A DNA stretch of 64,000 bases from Metallyticus violacea (GCA_030762175.1 CM060846.1:182688541-182752540), one strand, 5' to 3'; counted from the first letter of the stretch, positions 35,571 through 48,483 are shown. The notes: a model not told the origin generated them from the sequence alone. A program made the numbers and translations.

Positions 35571-35627
35571 AATTGGGAGAAGTTTTTATTGGTGTGTAAA
35601 TATTCACCAAAAAGCTACTTAACAGGT

Positions 35628-35724
35628 CCTTTTTTCTTTTCTTTTCTTTTCTTTTCTTTCTTTTTCTTTTCTTTTTTTTCTTTTTTTCTTTTTTCTTTTT
35701 TTCTTTTTTTTTTTTTTTTTTTTT
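35628..35724. repeat. (TTTTC)n polypyrimidine tract
   Basis: About 97 nt of almost pure T/C, degrading to a long T run. Such tracts can form triplex or slipped structures. A further T run lies at 35821-35839. Confidence 0.95.
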
Positions 35725-37689
35725 GTCGCAGTTTTCATCTTTGACATTTTCTTTGCTTACTGAAATTGAAATGTTGAATTACTTGGAAGTATTTAGACCA
35801 CTTTCCCATCGGTCGTTAACATTTTTTTTTTTTTTTTTAATCTTTTGAAAGCAGTAGTTTCTTATTCGCACTCTTTGTATTTTAGGCATTTTTCTTCAAG
35901 TTATGACAACTGCAATTCCTTCACACTGGCTAGTCTGAGTAATCCACTATAAACCACTGCAATGAAGACACAGCAGGCAAATTATATAATGGTTTGGATT
36001 GGAATTGCAAGAGAGGTGTATCCTTATTCTACTGGCAGTTCTTGCTTGGTTGGAGCAACTGCATTGAAAACAAAGTTGGATTGCAGTGGATATTTATATT
36101 TCCTCTTCCTGAAGCTCTTGCTTCCTTCTCCCTGACTCACGCTTAGATTCAACGTTCAACCTCCTAATGATTCCTTATGATACAATTTAACTACACTCGT
36201 GGATTCCAGTTCCAATCTTATTTCTAAAACCAATTCTATGAAAAGCAGTAAACATGCATTACAAAATACCGGATTACAAAATATGCTGTTTTTAATAATT
36301 TGAGCAAAGTATGCATTTAAGTGCATAATAAAGTATGCTAAAATGTATAAAATGGCGTGAACCGCAAAGAAATGTAAGGACAAGATTTGATCACGGGAAA
36401 AGCATGCATTGCATGTAAATCCGGTCCCAGTTACCACAAATGGCGCTATATCGCAAGACGGTTGCTTATTTGTGCATTTAAACTATTTGCGGCAATCCGA
36501 AGTCATAGGTATCAAGGTTCTCTGGTGTTTCATTCATATAAAATGTGACGTAAATACAAGATAAGCTAGTTAACATTTTATACCGAAAGATGTTTCTTCA
36601 AGTACTCAATATGGAGACAATATGACATTTCTAAACCTTGCCGTGCTACATACTTTTCTCGGTGAATCTAAGAACATATACAATAGTGGCAAGACTGGTC
36701 AATTGCATTTCATATGTGAAACACTGAACAGAAGTCGATTTCCAAACATACTTTTTCCACCGAAGTCTATAAAGATAGTAAGCACCTAGCGCTTCGAGCT
36801 CAAAAGTGTAACTCCGATTTGGTTAGTGAGAATGAGTATGCCCAACAGCACGTAGTAAAATTAACATGTGAACACTTACCTCTGACTCCTCTGTCGTCCT
36901 CCTTCTCATTATTGTTATCACATATTCCACTCAACATTTCTGAAAGACAAGAATAGAAAACCTTATAATTTTGTTCAACTATAATGTCTTTAGTCCACTT
37001 GTTTCTATCAGCTTTCATTTGGTAAATCCTGCACAAATTATTTTTTTTGTCCCATTCATTATATGCCAAACACTATATGACCTCATTGCTTGATAGCCAA
37101 TCAAATATACTAGAAAATGCCGGATAGTGTTATAGTTTCATTGGACCCGATTTTGTGCCTTTAGCTTGGAGGTTATTTATCAGCCTTACATCTAAAATAT
37201 GAGTTCCAAATTAAGGTTCACTAGTCGATAGGGAATGGGAAGAAGTTGCAACCGCCTGTAAAAGAAGCCAGTGCCACTTTAGGAAAGTATGTCATTATTT
37301 TAATCATCTTTAATATATTAGCATAGATTCTCGATCTGGAAATATGTATAGCTTACAATTGGTATATCCTCAATAGTAAACAAAATTTACCTTAATTTTT
37401 TATTTAAACATAGAAAACGTCCGTAAACTAACTTTATTTAGTAAACGCATTGGCAATAAAATTGAAATATATATTATATCGAGTACATGGAAGTTAACGC
37501 TCAGTTTATCGTCTTGTTACAGGGCTATATTTTAAATCGGAATAAAGTATAACTTTTAATTTAACTGAATAGCCTTTTTATACTTTTGATTTGTTTTTAT
37601 AAATAGGCGCGAAGAACCAAACACATATTAAATTAGATTGTAGGAACAGAGGAGGACATTTCGATATTTGATTACTGCTCAAAAGCTGC
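35725..37689. other. No confident gene except the exon-like block at 36880
   Basis: AT-rich. The reverse frame at 36156-36437 has no recognisable domain. The segment around 36880-36939 has good splice signals on the reverse strand (listed separately). Confidence 0.45.
36880..36939 (-). CDS. Candidate 60-bp internal exon
   Basis: On the reverse strand a pyrimidine tract ending TTCTTGTCTTTCAG precedes base 36939, and CAGAG|GTAAGTG, a near-consensus donor, follows base 36880. The enclosed 60 bp is a multiple of three. In the open phase it reads MLSGICDNNNEKEDDRGVRG (the last Gly codon spans the donor). The acidic, low-complexity peptide suggests a linker exon rather than a domain. No neighbouring exon was identified within 2 kb. 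Good acceptor and donor this close together are uncommon by chance but not rare in a 64-kb window. Confidence 0.3.
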
Positions 37690-38105
37690 CCGTTTGTGCC
37701 TATGTCTCGATGGAGGCTCCTCTGCAAGGAGGAGATGAAAGGAGGGAGCCACGGTGAGGCACGGCATAGACGGGGTTTCTCACTATGTTCCGGAAAGAAC
37801 ACCCCGACGCCAGCGGAGCTGTTCCCATACCAGATGCCAGGGCGGAAACATTTTCCAAAGTGCAATCCACCGTCAAATCGCATACAGCACCCCTTAATAA
37901 GTCTCGCACTTTGGATCCTGTAACAAACCAGCAGAGGGAAATTATATGAAATGGAAGATCGGAAAATTCTGGAAAGAAAAAATTCATTCCAGTATTCGCC
38001 CAAGCTACCAGGGGAAACCGCAAAAAAATCGAAAGGTCAGGATGACTGCCTCCAAGAGTTTTGAGCTCAGGACCTGCCGAGCATTACAGTCTAAGCCACA
38101 TTGCT
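37690..38105 (-). mobile_element. SINE-C, second copy, diverged
   Basis: Read in reverse it follows the 25382 copy: GTGGCTTAGACTGTAATGC (head), CCCCTGGTAGCTTGGGCGAA, CATTTCATATAATTTCC, GCACTTTGGAAAATGTTTCC, GCATCTGG, GCGTCGGGGTGTTCTTTCC, CCCCGTCTATGCCGTGCCTC. The B box is heavily altered. The GC-rich frames here on both strands (37578-38128) belong to this SINE. Confidence 0.8.
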
Positions 38106-38442
38106 CAGTACCAAATGTATATAGTTAGTATTATTTGTAAAGAGGGACAGATGACTTTATAGCGTTGTATTAGTTAAATTATCACTTGGACTTCGGTAAA
38201 ATTATAACTCGTATAATGGCACACTTATTAAAAATGAAAATCAGTGTAGTAGGAGGCGTTAACGTTCATTCCACTTCAACCATATGTAAAATACTCCTAA
38301 CCTAACATGATAGTAGTATCAATAACCAACTTGCTAATTCATATCATTTTAGGCAATTTTCATAGAATGGCTAAATGCAGTCATACGTCAAAGATAAAAT
38401 GTTAATTGTTCCTTAAAACTAGTTTTATAACCATTTAATACC
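38106..38442. other. Nothing recognised
   Basis: AT-rich spacer. Confidence 0.45.
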
Positions 38443-38722
38443 GCCTCGGGTGACGGAGGTCGTTAAGGCGCGGATTTGTGAACGGGAGGTTTGGGTTTGA
38501 TTCCTCCCAATCATCCTCCCTGGCTGAGGTTTTTTCCAGGTTTTCCTTAGTTCTCATAAAAGACAATTGCCGGGAGGTAGATTAAACTTACATCTGGAAC
38601 GTTTTCTTCCTTAAAAAAATATATCCCCTTCTAGTAATTTCATCTCATGTAACATCAGTGTCCACCGCCTGTGATGGTTCAGTAGTTAAAACGAGTGTTA
38701 AACACTATTAAAAATATATTAC
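38443..38722 (+). mobile_element. SINE-A, full length, diverged
   Basis: Head CCGCCTCGGGTGACGGAGGT, CGTTAAGGCGCGGATTTGTG, B box GGGTTTGATTCC; body CCCTGGCTGAGG, TTTTCCTTAGTTCTCATAAA, CATCTCATGTAACATCAGTG; end CAGTAGTTAAAACGAGTGTT, AAACACTATTAAAAA. A-tailed subtype. Confidence 0.95.
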
Positions 38723-40204
38723 AAAAACTTTAAATAACAGCATTCCAGAGCTGCCAAGAAATTTCTAATTGGGGAAATTTTCCAAACACGATTATCTGTA
38801 ACACAATTCTAGTAAATGAAACTTCTTGAAGACTTAAACCTGTTCTTAAACAGACAATGATTATAATATGCTCTATTTTACAGCACTACGATGTATCTAA
38901 CTAAAGTATCGGGGTATTCTGACGTGTCATAGTAATATGCCTTTATTAAAATAAAATAGTATTTCTCTGTAGCACTTACAAATATATCAAAGGAAAAAGG
39001 TTTCATTAGAGTTTATTAATGCTGTGGCTCATACGTACACTTATATGTGCTATAACTTGTAATATGTCTGTATTATAGGTTTTCAATTTCGTTTTGATTT
39101 TTGCAAATTTCTATATTCAGCTGTAGTAACAATAATGCCTGTAAATGTTCACAAGTAATAATATCACGAGAGGGTCTGAGGTTACCGATAAATTCACTCA
39201 CAAACATAGTGAGTGAATTTATCTGGAAAGTTCAGATCCTCGAATGATATCTATTAGGACTTTCAAGAAAAATAATAATTTAATTATAATTCCTCTAAAC
39301 TTGGCTTACAAAATTGTAATAATTGTATATTTGTACTTAACCCTCTCAAGCAATCTTGCGACGAAGAATGCCGATTGCCAGTAATGCCAATAGAGAAGAC
39401 AAAAATACAGATTTAGAACTATTTCATGAATAGAAAAAGAATAAAAGTGATATATATAATCAGCGCACAGAATATTAACACTTACTATACTTGTGAATAT
39501 CTATTCTATTCAGAAACCGTGACACTGAAAAGGACAAAAAAAGACTATTTCAATCGCCACCGTTCCATTTTATAATACCAGCAGAGGAAAAAAGAATGAT
39601 AACATGCAGTGTCTCTATTTTTCTTTGTATTCTGTGGTTTGGAATTCCTAATGATAAGATCAAGTTGCACACTTGACGCATAACCAAGACGCTTTGAGGA
39701 ATCCTCCATTTTGCGTTATGCTTGCGATTGTCCATACTTTTGTGACTATCAATACCTCACCACCGCCCATTGCAAAAATGGTCAGTGATGAGTATTCAGG
39801 AATTGTGTAGTAGAGGTATAGAGCTGGTTACACTGACCACAAGACAAATGCACGTCGCGTGATATAACGGAGTTTATAATTTTTTCTGGATAATTTCACT
39901 CCATAATCTGGCTGTGATCTGTCAAAATTCAAAAATTTGTTTCGTTTCAATGTCGATTTTAAGATAACGTTACATAAGTGAAATAGTCTTTGTAAATATT
40001 ACCGTTTTTTGAATTTTTCTTTAAAACCTTGCCTACATTGCCTGCAAGAGACGCGGAAACAGTTACGGAAGTTCAGGAAAACAACTGGAATAGAATCGTG
40101 CAACAAAAGCTTAGGTACGACAGAATACGCCAGAGTACCTTATTTTTACTCCATTTTGTAAAATGCACATTTATTTAATATTCAATCCGCAGGAAAACTA
40201 AATC
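38723..40204. other. No gene recognised; long hairpin at 39171
   Basis: AT-rich apart from the inverted repeat listed separately. Frame 39550-39735 (reverse) has no domain. Confidence 0.45.
39171..39242. repeat. Hairpin with perfect 15-bp inner stem
   Basis: GATAAATTCACTCAC (39187-39201) and its exact complement (39209-39223) enclose the 7-nt loop AAACATA. Outside, AGGGTCTGAGGTTACC (39171-39186) pairs imperfectly with TGGAAAGTTCAGATCCTC (39224-39241), extending the stem to about 31 bp. It is not a bacterial-type terminator (no T run follows). Confidence 0.9.
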
Positions 40205-40217
40205 ACCTGTATGAGAG

Positions 40218-40496
40218 AACGCCACGGGTGGTCGAGGTCGATAAGGCGCGGACTCGTGAGCGGGAGGTCTGGGGTTCGAATCCCACCAGGACCGTCCTCC
40301 CTGACTGGGGTTCTTTCTAGGTTTTCCTCAGTCCTCATAACTGGCAAATGCCGGGGAGGTACCCTAAACTTAGGCCTGGAACGCTTCCTTCATTAGTTTT
40401 TTTTCCTTCCTAATTTATCATTTCATCTCATGTATCACCAGTGTCCACCGCCTGTGGTGCCTCGGTAGTAAAAACGGGCCTTAAACACTACTAAAA
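40218..40496 (+). mobile_element. SINE-A, full length, with target-site duplication
   Basis: One of the best-preserved copies: GCCACGGGTGGTCGAGGTCG (A box), CTGGGGTTCGAATCCCACCA (B box GGTTCGAATCC), GGACCGTCCTCCCTGACTGG, complete body and the end GGGCCTTAAACACTACTAAA. Exact 13-bp duplication ACCTGTATGAGAG at 40205-40217 and 40497-40509. Confidence 0.97.
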
Positions 40497-40509
40497 ACCT
40501 GTATGAGAG

Positions 40510-41742
40510 GGGTATTTTATGCATCATTTTCGAGTTTGAAAAAGTATCATCTCCAAACATTGTTATACTGTAACAAATATTTATCCTAATAATTACTTGC
40601 TATATCAACTGCAGAGTGGAAATTTCATAATTTATATTAGGGCTTTTATAAAAACTATGGGTTTTCGCATTAGTAGGTTATTTCGAAAAATACTTTTATA
40701 ATGAAATATTCCATAAATTCTGAAAGATAGCTGTTTTGGGCATGCTTTTTCATTGTATCAAAATTTTTATATTATTAGTATAAGGATAAATTTCAATTAA
40801 GGTCCTTTAAAACTATAAAAACTAGAATATTATGAATGTAATAAAATGAATGTGTAAGGCTTATTATAACTTAAACTGCAGATAAGTCAAGACCTGTCTA
40901 ACGCCACAATACCACGTTTACTTATGTGCTTATACTGTGCATCTCACACAGATATGCCAGCGGGTCGATAACGCTGCGATTTGTTGGATCGGCAGCCCAA
41001 CTTGAGGAACTTGCAGATAGTTGATTGGAGCGCATGGTATCGTTGCATTTAGTTTAGAGAATATTTTGTTCCTTGGTGTCATGGGCGAGTTTCAATTTCA
41101 GTTCTTCAATGTGTCTAAAAAAAAATAATGGAGTGTATTGCGGTGTTTGAACTGGGAAAATATTCCAATGGGGTTAGTAACAGAAATTTATACACTGTTG
41201 GTAACAGGAACGTATGAAAAATTTTAGATTTAATGATGGATGGATGATTTGATTTATCATAGTGGTCATTTCATTTTAATTTTTCAAAAAAGTTGATAAT
41301 ATTTGTGGTTTTAAGGTTATGATGTTGACCTGACGAAGAATATGAACCTGAATGAATGACAGTTATTATTGCACTTTTAACTCAATGGGTGAATCTCCTT
41401 TTTTCAAGTCTAACATTTCACAAGGTAAATCGTGGTACAAAGAAATAAGTCAGTTCTGTGAATAAAGCAACAAATAAGAGTATTTTTACTGTTCTTAATG
41501 AGATGAATGAATGACAAGAAATGATCAGTGTGTTTAAAGATACCGTGTGTTTCAGTATCTGCTAGTTACGAAAGCAGCAACGGCCGGCAGTATACAGAAC
41601 AAATCCCAGTATTATAGATTCTGAGGCAGATATCTGGATGGGATGCGTGAAAATACACAGTACTGGAAACATTAAATGAGATATGGATAGTTCTAGCTAG
41701 TCTACCTAAAAGCTGGACCAAGCATTTCTGAATTTGAGTGTC

Positions 41743-41784
<42 letters not shown>

Positions 41785-43559
41785 AAAAATAAAGATATGA
41801 TTCTATTCCATTCTGGAAACCTTTCAGAAAGCATTATTAAGCTCGTGAAAAAGAGAATATCAGCAGAAAAATGAATGGGACGAAGGAAATTACATATTTC
41901 AGTTAATAAAGTATAGTCAAACAGCAAAAGTGATTACCTTTAGGTAATTATTTTGAAATAAAATACAAAGAATTTAAAATAAAGAATTGAATATCTAAGA
42001 TCGAGTTTACTTCCGAAACCTAATCATTATGTCTTGTCAGGAGCGCCAGGATAATATGATTTGTGAAATAAAAAAATTAATGTTAATTACAGAAACTTAA
42101 ACACAAGAGAGAACATATTAGTGAATTAATAAAGACATTGATATGCAATGTTATGTCATCAGATCACAGTCTTAGCTCAACTAGGTACACACTAACAAAT
42201 CTATTTGTAGAAATAACCCACAAGAAATTGGGTGCAACAGATAGAATAAAAACTACCAATAAAAAGACCATCAAAATTTTCAACCAAAAACTTCATTTTA
42301 TGGGTATTAAAATGAAAAACGTATAGCTTAATTGCAAAGGTTGAATCAAATTATTTTAAAAACTTAAATGCTACATGTAAAATGGAGGATTACGATTGCA
42401 GAAAATTAGTTTTATTGTGCAGGGATGTAAGGGAGCAATTTATAAAAAAGCATATTTGTATTTGCTATGTATTAGTAAAGAACATCCTATTATTCAACCC
42501 GGTCCATTCATATGTTCATTCCACGATGTATCTCGCGAGTTCCTGATTTATTTTATTCTGATTTGAATCTAATTCATTTCGGGATATTTATTTCGACAGT
42601 GGGAGAGTTTAAATGCGTTCTGAAACTTGTAAATTCAAAGCGTCATAACAACGTTATACAAGAACAGTTTTGTCTGCTGTATCTGGATAGATTTCCATGT
42701 GTCTAATGAATGACATTTCTTCAAAACGAGCCACAATTAGTATTTTTGTCAAGGTGTGAAACACAAAACGTTTTGCTATAAATGCAATTTTACAATGAAC
42801 CATGAATTCAACTTCCAGAGAACTCTAAGGGTGGAAAAAATCCACTGTTAAAGGAACTTTATTTACCTTAAGAATGTTACTTTAATTCTGAGAAGTTAGT
42901 AAACATAAAGACAGCTCCTGGAACATACAGCAATATTTGAGTTGGACGTAGATTTAATCCATCTTATAAGAAGACAGTTCGTAATATAATGAACAAATTT
43001 TAAACATCAAAGTGAAAATAAATCTAGGACATGACTTTTTAACAGAGAATAAAACCTGATGTTATGGATAACTGTGTTCACAAATTTTAAATTATGGAAA
43101 TATTGAATTATTTAGCTAAACTGTATCCGTTAATGCTGCAATATATAATGCGTGTTCTTGATTTATGTGTGTATTTACTCTGTTTTGCCAAACGCCGACA
43201 GCAACATGGCTTACCAACTTTGCGTTTGCCGGTGTGGTGCCCGCTTGGCTGCCGACTGCTGGGATCATACTAGTACGTAAATTCGGGCTCAAACTAAAGG
43301 ATTGCATGGTATACACAATATTATTTTCTTTGTAATTATGTAGTTTTTAGAATAGTTTCATGGCTAATTTTTTCCTGAGTAAATTTAGAAGAATAATAGT
43401 ATAAAGTAATTGGAAGTTTTGACAGCTACTTCCATAGATCAGTAAATTTGTTTCTAACAATTTCCAGTATAACTGAAACCTTTGAACCTCTTACAAATAT
43501 TTTACTGCTATACTACCAATGAATGAATAAAAATGTAATTAAGTGCTACATTCAATACT
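40510..43559. other. No confident gene; AT repeat and a possible LINE trace
   Basis: (AT)n at 41744-41780. A forward frame at 42138-42326 contains VMSSDHSLSS, like the SDH block that closes LINE endonucleases. It lies 1.6 kb upstream of the RT fragment at 43770 and could be from the same insertion, but the linker is unrecognisable. The reverse frame 43116-43316 is unassigned. Confidence 0.4.
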
Positions 43560-43691
<132 letters not shown>

Positions 43692-43769
43692 AATGATGAT
43701 GATAGTAATAATAATAACAATAAAGAATAATATTTTTGCAAAAAAAATCATGATTTTTCCCAATTGCAT

Positions 43770-44712
43770 TTTGCAGAAAACTTTAATGCAATACTTTAAG
43801 CCAGGCCTCGATGAAATACCTGATGCAATTATTATCTAAAACTTCGCATGCCGATATCAATCAGCTAATTAGCCAACCTATTAATGTCTCATTACAAATG
43901 GGATCTTTCCTTATAATTTAATACATATTTTAGAAAAATTAATACCGATTGTATTCAAAACTGACACGTCGTTATCTATATTTTTAGTACACAATCTCAG
44001 TTTGCATTCAGCTAGAGTAAAACAAGCCAAATGAGACACTACCAGTAAATTTTTTTATTTATTTATTTAAGGACGCTCTTTAACATCTCAGGTCATCAGC
44101 GTCCCATTCAAATCAGGGCGTGAAACGGCCGACAAATTTTGCTCAGAGGCCTCTTCTTTCAGGCTTGAGGTTCTTTATCGTGCCGTAAATGTACGACACG
44201 GGACCCACGGCTTTACTTCCCTTCCGAAGGAAGCCATATACTTAGGATTTTTACGCCCGAAAAAATCCATCGATCCTGGCCGGGTTCGAACCCGCGATCT
44301 TGGGTGTAGGAGGCAAGTATGGCAACCACTACACCACCAGGACCGACTCTCTACCAGTCAAGAAGGATAATATGTTACGCCTTTCATTTGATTTCATTTA
44401 ATCGTTTGACACTGTAAGCAATTCCATTTTATCAAAACATTGCACATATATTTTAAAAGGGGACTAGCAAAAACTGATTTTTATTAAATTAAATTATGTA
44501 TAAAAGTTGTGATAACAACTTCAGCACAGTCAAACTCGCTGACTGTCCAAAATGGTGTTCTACAAGGCTTAATTCCGTTCTTTGCCTTGTTCTTAGTTCT
44601 CCAAACAACATTCCATGGTTACAATTTCTACAATTCAAGCTTCAGTTATACATTAATAAATGTACTCTCATATCAATCACCAGGAACTCCTTCAACGACA
44701 ATAAAATAAAAT
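43770..44712 (+). pseudogene. Jockey/CR1-type LINE RT fragment, split by a SINE-B
   Basis: Reverse-transcriptase fragment. Before the SINE: KPGLDEIPDAIII (about 43798-43836) and SLQMGSFPYNLI match RT blocks 1-2 (AGLDGIP...L; SL..G.FP..LK). TQSQFAFS (about 43991-44014) matches QFGFR. After the SINE: FDFI-stop-SFDTVSNSILSK (about 44389-44440) is motif A with its aspartates (F.DFSKAFDTV.H..L), and SNSLTVQNGVLQGLIPFFAL (about 44520-44579) is motif B (GVPQGS...P). Several stops and frameshifts. Motif C (YADD) was not found. The SINE insertion at 44050-44347 lies between blocks that are adjacent in intact proteins. Confidence 0.7.
44050..44347 (-). mobile_element. SINE-B, full length, inserted in a LINE fragment
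   Basis: The best SINE-B copy. Sense-strand head GGTCCTGGTGGTGTAGTGGT with TGCCATACTTGCC, B box GGGTTCGAACCCGGCCAGGA, complete body, and an AAAT tail (seen as TTTATTTATTTATTT). Near-identical flanks CTACCAGTAAA (44039-44049) and CTACCAGTCA (44351-44360) are the target-site duplication. Confidence 0.97.
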
Positions 44713-45774
44713 ATCTAATATTCAATAATATATTTATAATAATTCGAATTGATCCATATCTGTCATGACACAAATATGAACAATATGAAAGGGAGACTCG
44801 ATTGTGTTATACATTTAAAGAATTAAATAAAGTATTCTGCACTGGAAGACCTACAATCAGCTTATTTTTACTGTAGTATTCATTGATTTCATATCCTATA
44901 TCTATCTGGAATCGTCCTCGAAATCTGTAAACTACAAAAACGAATAATAAGACCGTTAAAAGAGCACTGATTCTGTTACAATAAACAAATATAAAAAGAA
45001 TTAAAAGTCTTACATACACATACACGTAATAACAAGATGTTCACATATAATGCAAATTAAACATAAAGGTAGATAAATAATGCGATATTTTACAAACCTG
45101 TGTATTCTTACAGGCTGAAGAGAACGGTGCTGTATAACAGCTGTCTATATCGTTTAACGTTTAGATTTTTAGAGGAACCGAGGCTGTGAAAACTCTCTAT
45201 TATATAAGTACTATGACATATTTTAACAATGGCACAATGTGGACCTGACGCAATTTCAAACAAACGTGCTACGAAGGTCAAAGGTAGTCTCAGAAATAGG
45301 CAACCTCCACTAGGACGCTATTGCGATGCTGTAAAACATCTAATGATCATATGATGTTGTTCTTGTCTATTTTTCTTGTGGAAAACACAACTTATTTCAT
45401 TTATGGTCCTGGAACCACCAAGTAGTACAGTAGTAAGTTAAATTTGTGCTGCTTCATTGACTTCAGATAATATTCACGGCTACTAATGATCATATAAATG
45501 GCCACGGTTTAAATTTCCAAGTGAGTTGGCAAATAGTGCATTAAGTGTTACAAGTACACAAGCATGTGATTAATATATTGTGGCGAGCAATTATGAAAAC
45601 GCGTGACTTTTGATGTAATTTACTAGTTAGGCGCAATGGGTACTATTAAATCATATTTTTAAAAGTATTTATTACATTCTTTCCTATTTATATAATTTCT
45701 ATTTTTATCAATTCATCATTTCCGTAATTTGTTACTCATTAGTATAATCATGGAAAAGTCTATCGAATATTCTA
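44713..45774. other. Nothing recognised
   Basis: AT-rich. The reverse frame 44807-45025 is hydrophobic and unassigned. Confidence 0.45.
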
Positions 45775-45787
45775 TTCTGTGAAGTTG

Positions 45788-46071
45788 AATGAATGAATAA
45801 ATGGTGTTTAACGCCAATTTTTGCTACAGAGGCACCACAGGCGATGGACACCGATGATATATGATATGAAATGATATATTGGGAAAGGGGTTTTTTAAGG
45901 AAGGAAACGTTCCAGGCCTAAGTTTAGGGTACCTTCCCGGCATTTGCCATTTATGAGGACTGAGGAAAACCTGGAAAAAACCTCAGTCAGGGAGGACGGT
46001 CCTGGCGGTATTCGAACCCAGACCTCCCGCTCACGAGCCCGCGTCTTAACGACCTCGGCCACCCGTGGCGG
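45788..46071 (-). mobile_element. SINE-A, full length, ATTC-tailed, with target-site duplication
   Basis: Reverse copy with intact head (GGCCACCCGTGGCGG at the right), B box GGGTTCGAATACC and complete body. It has the CTGTAGCAAAAA diagnostic and a short ATTC tail. Exact 13-bp duplication TTCTGTGAAGTTG at 45775-45787 and 46072-46084. Confidence 0.97.
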
Positions 46072-46084
46072 TTCTGTGAAGTTG

Positions 46085-48483
46085 TGATAGATGTACGTGC
46101 TATTGACATTTGCCTAGTCTGCATAAGTCACGTTTATTTCTGGTGAATCCCGTAGACTATTAATACTGCTCGGAAGCTTAGAGTCAAAATATCCAAGTAT
46201 TTGTTTACAAAAACACATTAATTAATTTATTTGTAGCCATACCGATCAACATATAGCTCTTGATATGCCACTGTTGAAAATAAAAATGTTACTTTCATTG
46301 GAATAGTATACTGAAAGTATTTATTTAGAATTTCTGCTTTGTTGCTATAGCCACGCGCATAGGTATTATTTTGCAAAATTTAACTGCAATACCGCAGTGC
46401 TTGGGTAAAAAAATAACTGATATGGCGCTTTTTCGATTATTGAAATACCCCTGAACAGTTAAAACAATGGAATTGTTCGTTAATTTGAGCTCTATTTTAT
46501 TTGATGGTTTTGTTATACTGAAGTACTTCAAGTATCTATCCGTTAACAATGAAGGAGTATACGGAGTGACTGATAATATGCTTTATGTATGGTATGTGAA
46601 CATTTAACTCCCAACAGGAATAAACCGATTAGGAAGCCCAGCTTTCATCTACTGTCCATAGTTCAGCAAAGAGCGTCTAGGATCATGTTCCCGCTTTTAA
46701 TAGCTATAAGCACAGCTAATATAATCCGAAAAATTGACTGGTACCTAACCAAGGAAAAACGAAGGAAGGTATCTCGTCACTCCAGGTATGAGGCCAAAGG
46801 AATACCCGCGCTTCTATTACTCATTTACATATAAGCCATTCTACACATACCAGAGGCATAAACAAATTTAAACTATAAATTTTTTCATTATGTATTTTAC
46901 TGTTTTCAGCCAAATGTTAAATGCATTCAGTATGAGTATGTATAAAATGGATTGGTAAAACCGCAAAAAACTCTGAGAACTTTGGTGAAGAACCAAACAA
47001 GCTACTATTCGCCCTTGGCAACATACGCCACCCAGAAAACATATCCTAGCCTATGTAAAAGGAATTACTGCCTTACATTTGTAGCAAAAATAGCGAAGGC
47101 CTGAATGGATGCTTTGCTAAAATCAGCTGTATTGGTGACCATTTAATTTCACAATATCGCGTCTACTCAACAAAAGTAAGTTGGTCACATACATTTTAAG
47201 TTAAAAATTGACACAATTATTTGGAAAACCGAAATATATATTGCATGCTTTTAGTATTTTTCTTTAATATCTTGTAACTCAAAACTGTGTTGGAAAACGT
47301 ACGTTCTTCGGAATAAATGTACTCCGGTTCATTTGTTTAAAATCACATTATAAATGTGTGAAATTTGCTAATATTTTTCAGAATCAAAATAGTCATGTTC
47401 TGCCACTAAAGACCGCACAGACTTATAAAATGAATGGTTAAATAAAATATTGTACAATTGCAATGGTTAAAACGTATTTATTAGAAATATAGAATTTTTA
47501 TTAACTACAGTTTTATAAGCCAACCATTTACTAATATGCCATGCTTTTGGCTGATAGATATCTTGCTAACCCAGGGATTTTCATCAGCGTCTTATAAAAT
47601 GGCAGTAATTATATTCCTTAAATGTCAATTTTTATTGCGGGGCTTTGACAACCCTTCTACGCTTTCTCTATTGATATAATTTTTAGTGGAGGATAAACAG
47701 CCCTAATATTCAATCATTATGTAAAGTTTAATTTCTCTTTATAGCTTAAAAACATGCAATATTTTTTAATTTATATTTGCAAAAAAGTATAAAATTTTCA
47801 TCATTGTGCTGCTTCAATATGGGATGAACTAAACCATATCTAAAGTAATTCAATCAGTTAAGTTTTAGGAAATACAAATTACAAACATTAATTTAACCTG
47901 CTTTGGCCGTACCGAAACTCTCCTCCTCTTTATTCAAGTATGAAATTTGAACTTTACGTAATTTAACAATTCTTCACATTATTAAGTGTAAAAAGTGCAA
48001 AAACTATAACAGCAGGAATGTTATATCCCAGTAGCACCAATACAATCCAATAAAACGTCAACAGGAGCACGGGTCCAGTGCACCATACGAGTTATTATAA
48101 TGCACTAGGCTTGCTTGATTTAATATAAGATGTTAGATGTGATATTCCATAATAAAGTATAAAACAAACAAATATATATATATATATATACATATCCATA
48201 CACATTTGTTTCCCCCGCAACCCTCCTCAGATATCAGTTGAGCTGTTGCACTTTCATCAGAAATTTACCTAATCTCTCCTCCCCTTCCATACCAGCCAGA
48301 GCCCAGCATTACAATTTCCCACTGTCCAATCTCGTAAAGAATTGTGGTGGGTATTTTTTTCTGCATTCTTCCGTACCTTCACATTCAGCCAGTATTATTC
48401 CAAAAGTAAAACATCACATGTTTGTTAATTGAGGTATTGTCATAACTCTGAGGTGAAATAGACGATTACGGAGACTTGTATTG
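46085..48483. other. Nothing recognised
   Basis: AT-rich, with an (AT)n at 48172-48190. Frames at 46325-46549 (-), 46589-46834 (+) and 48238-48432 (+) show no recognisable domain. The last lies just upstream of the LINE and is not a recognisable ORF1. Confidence 0.45.

Noticed and set aside
40218..40300. Possible functional tRNA gene (intact A and B boxes)
   Set aside because: The head continues into the SINE-A body, lacks tRNA-like acceptor pairing at the 3' side and is flanked by SINE target duplications. All other tRNA-like heads in the window are likewise SINE parts.
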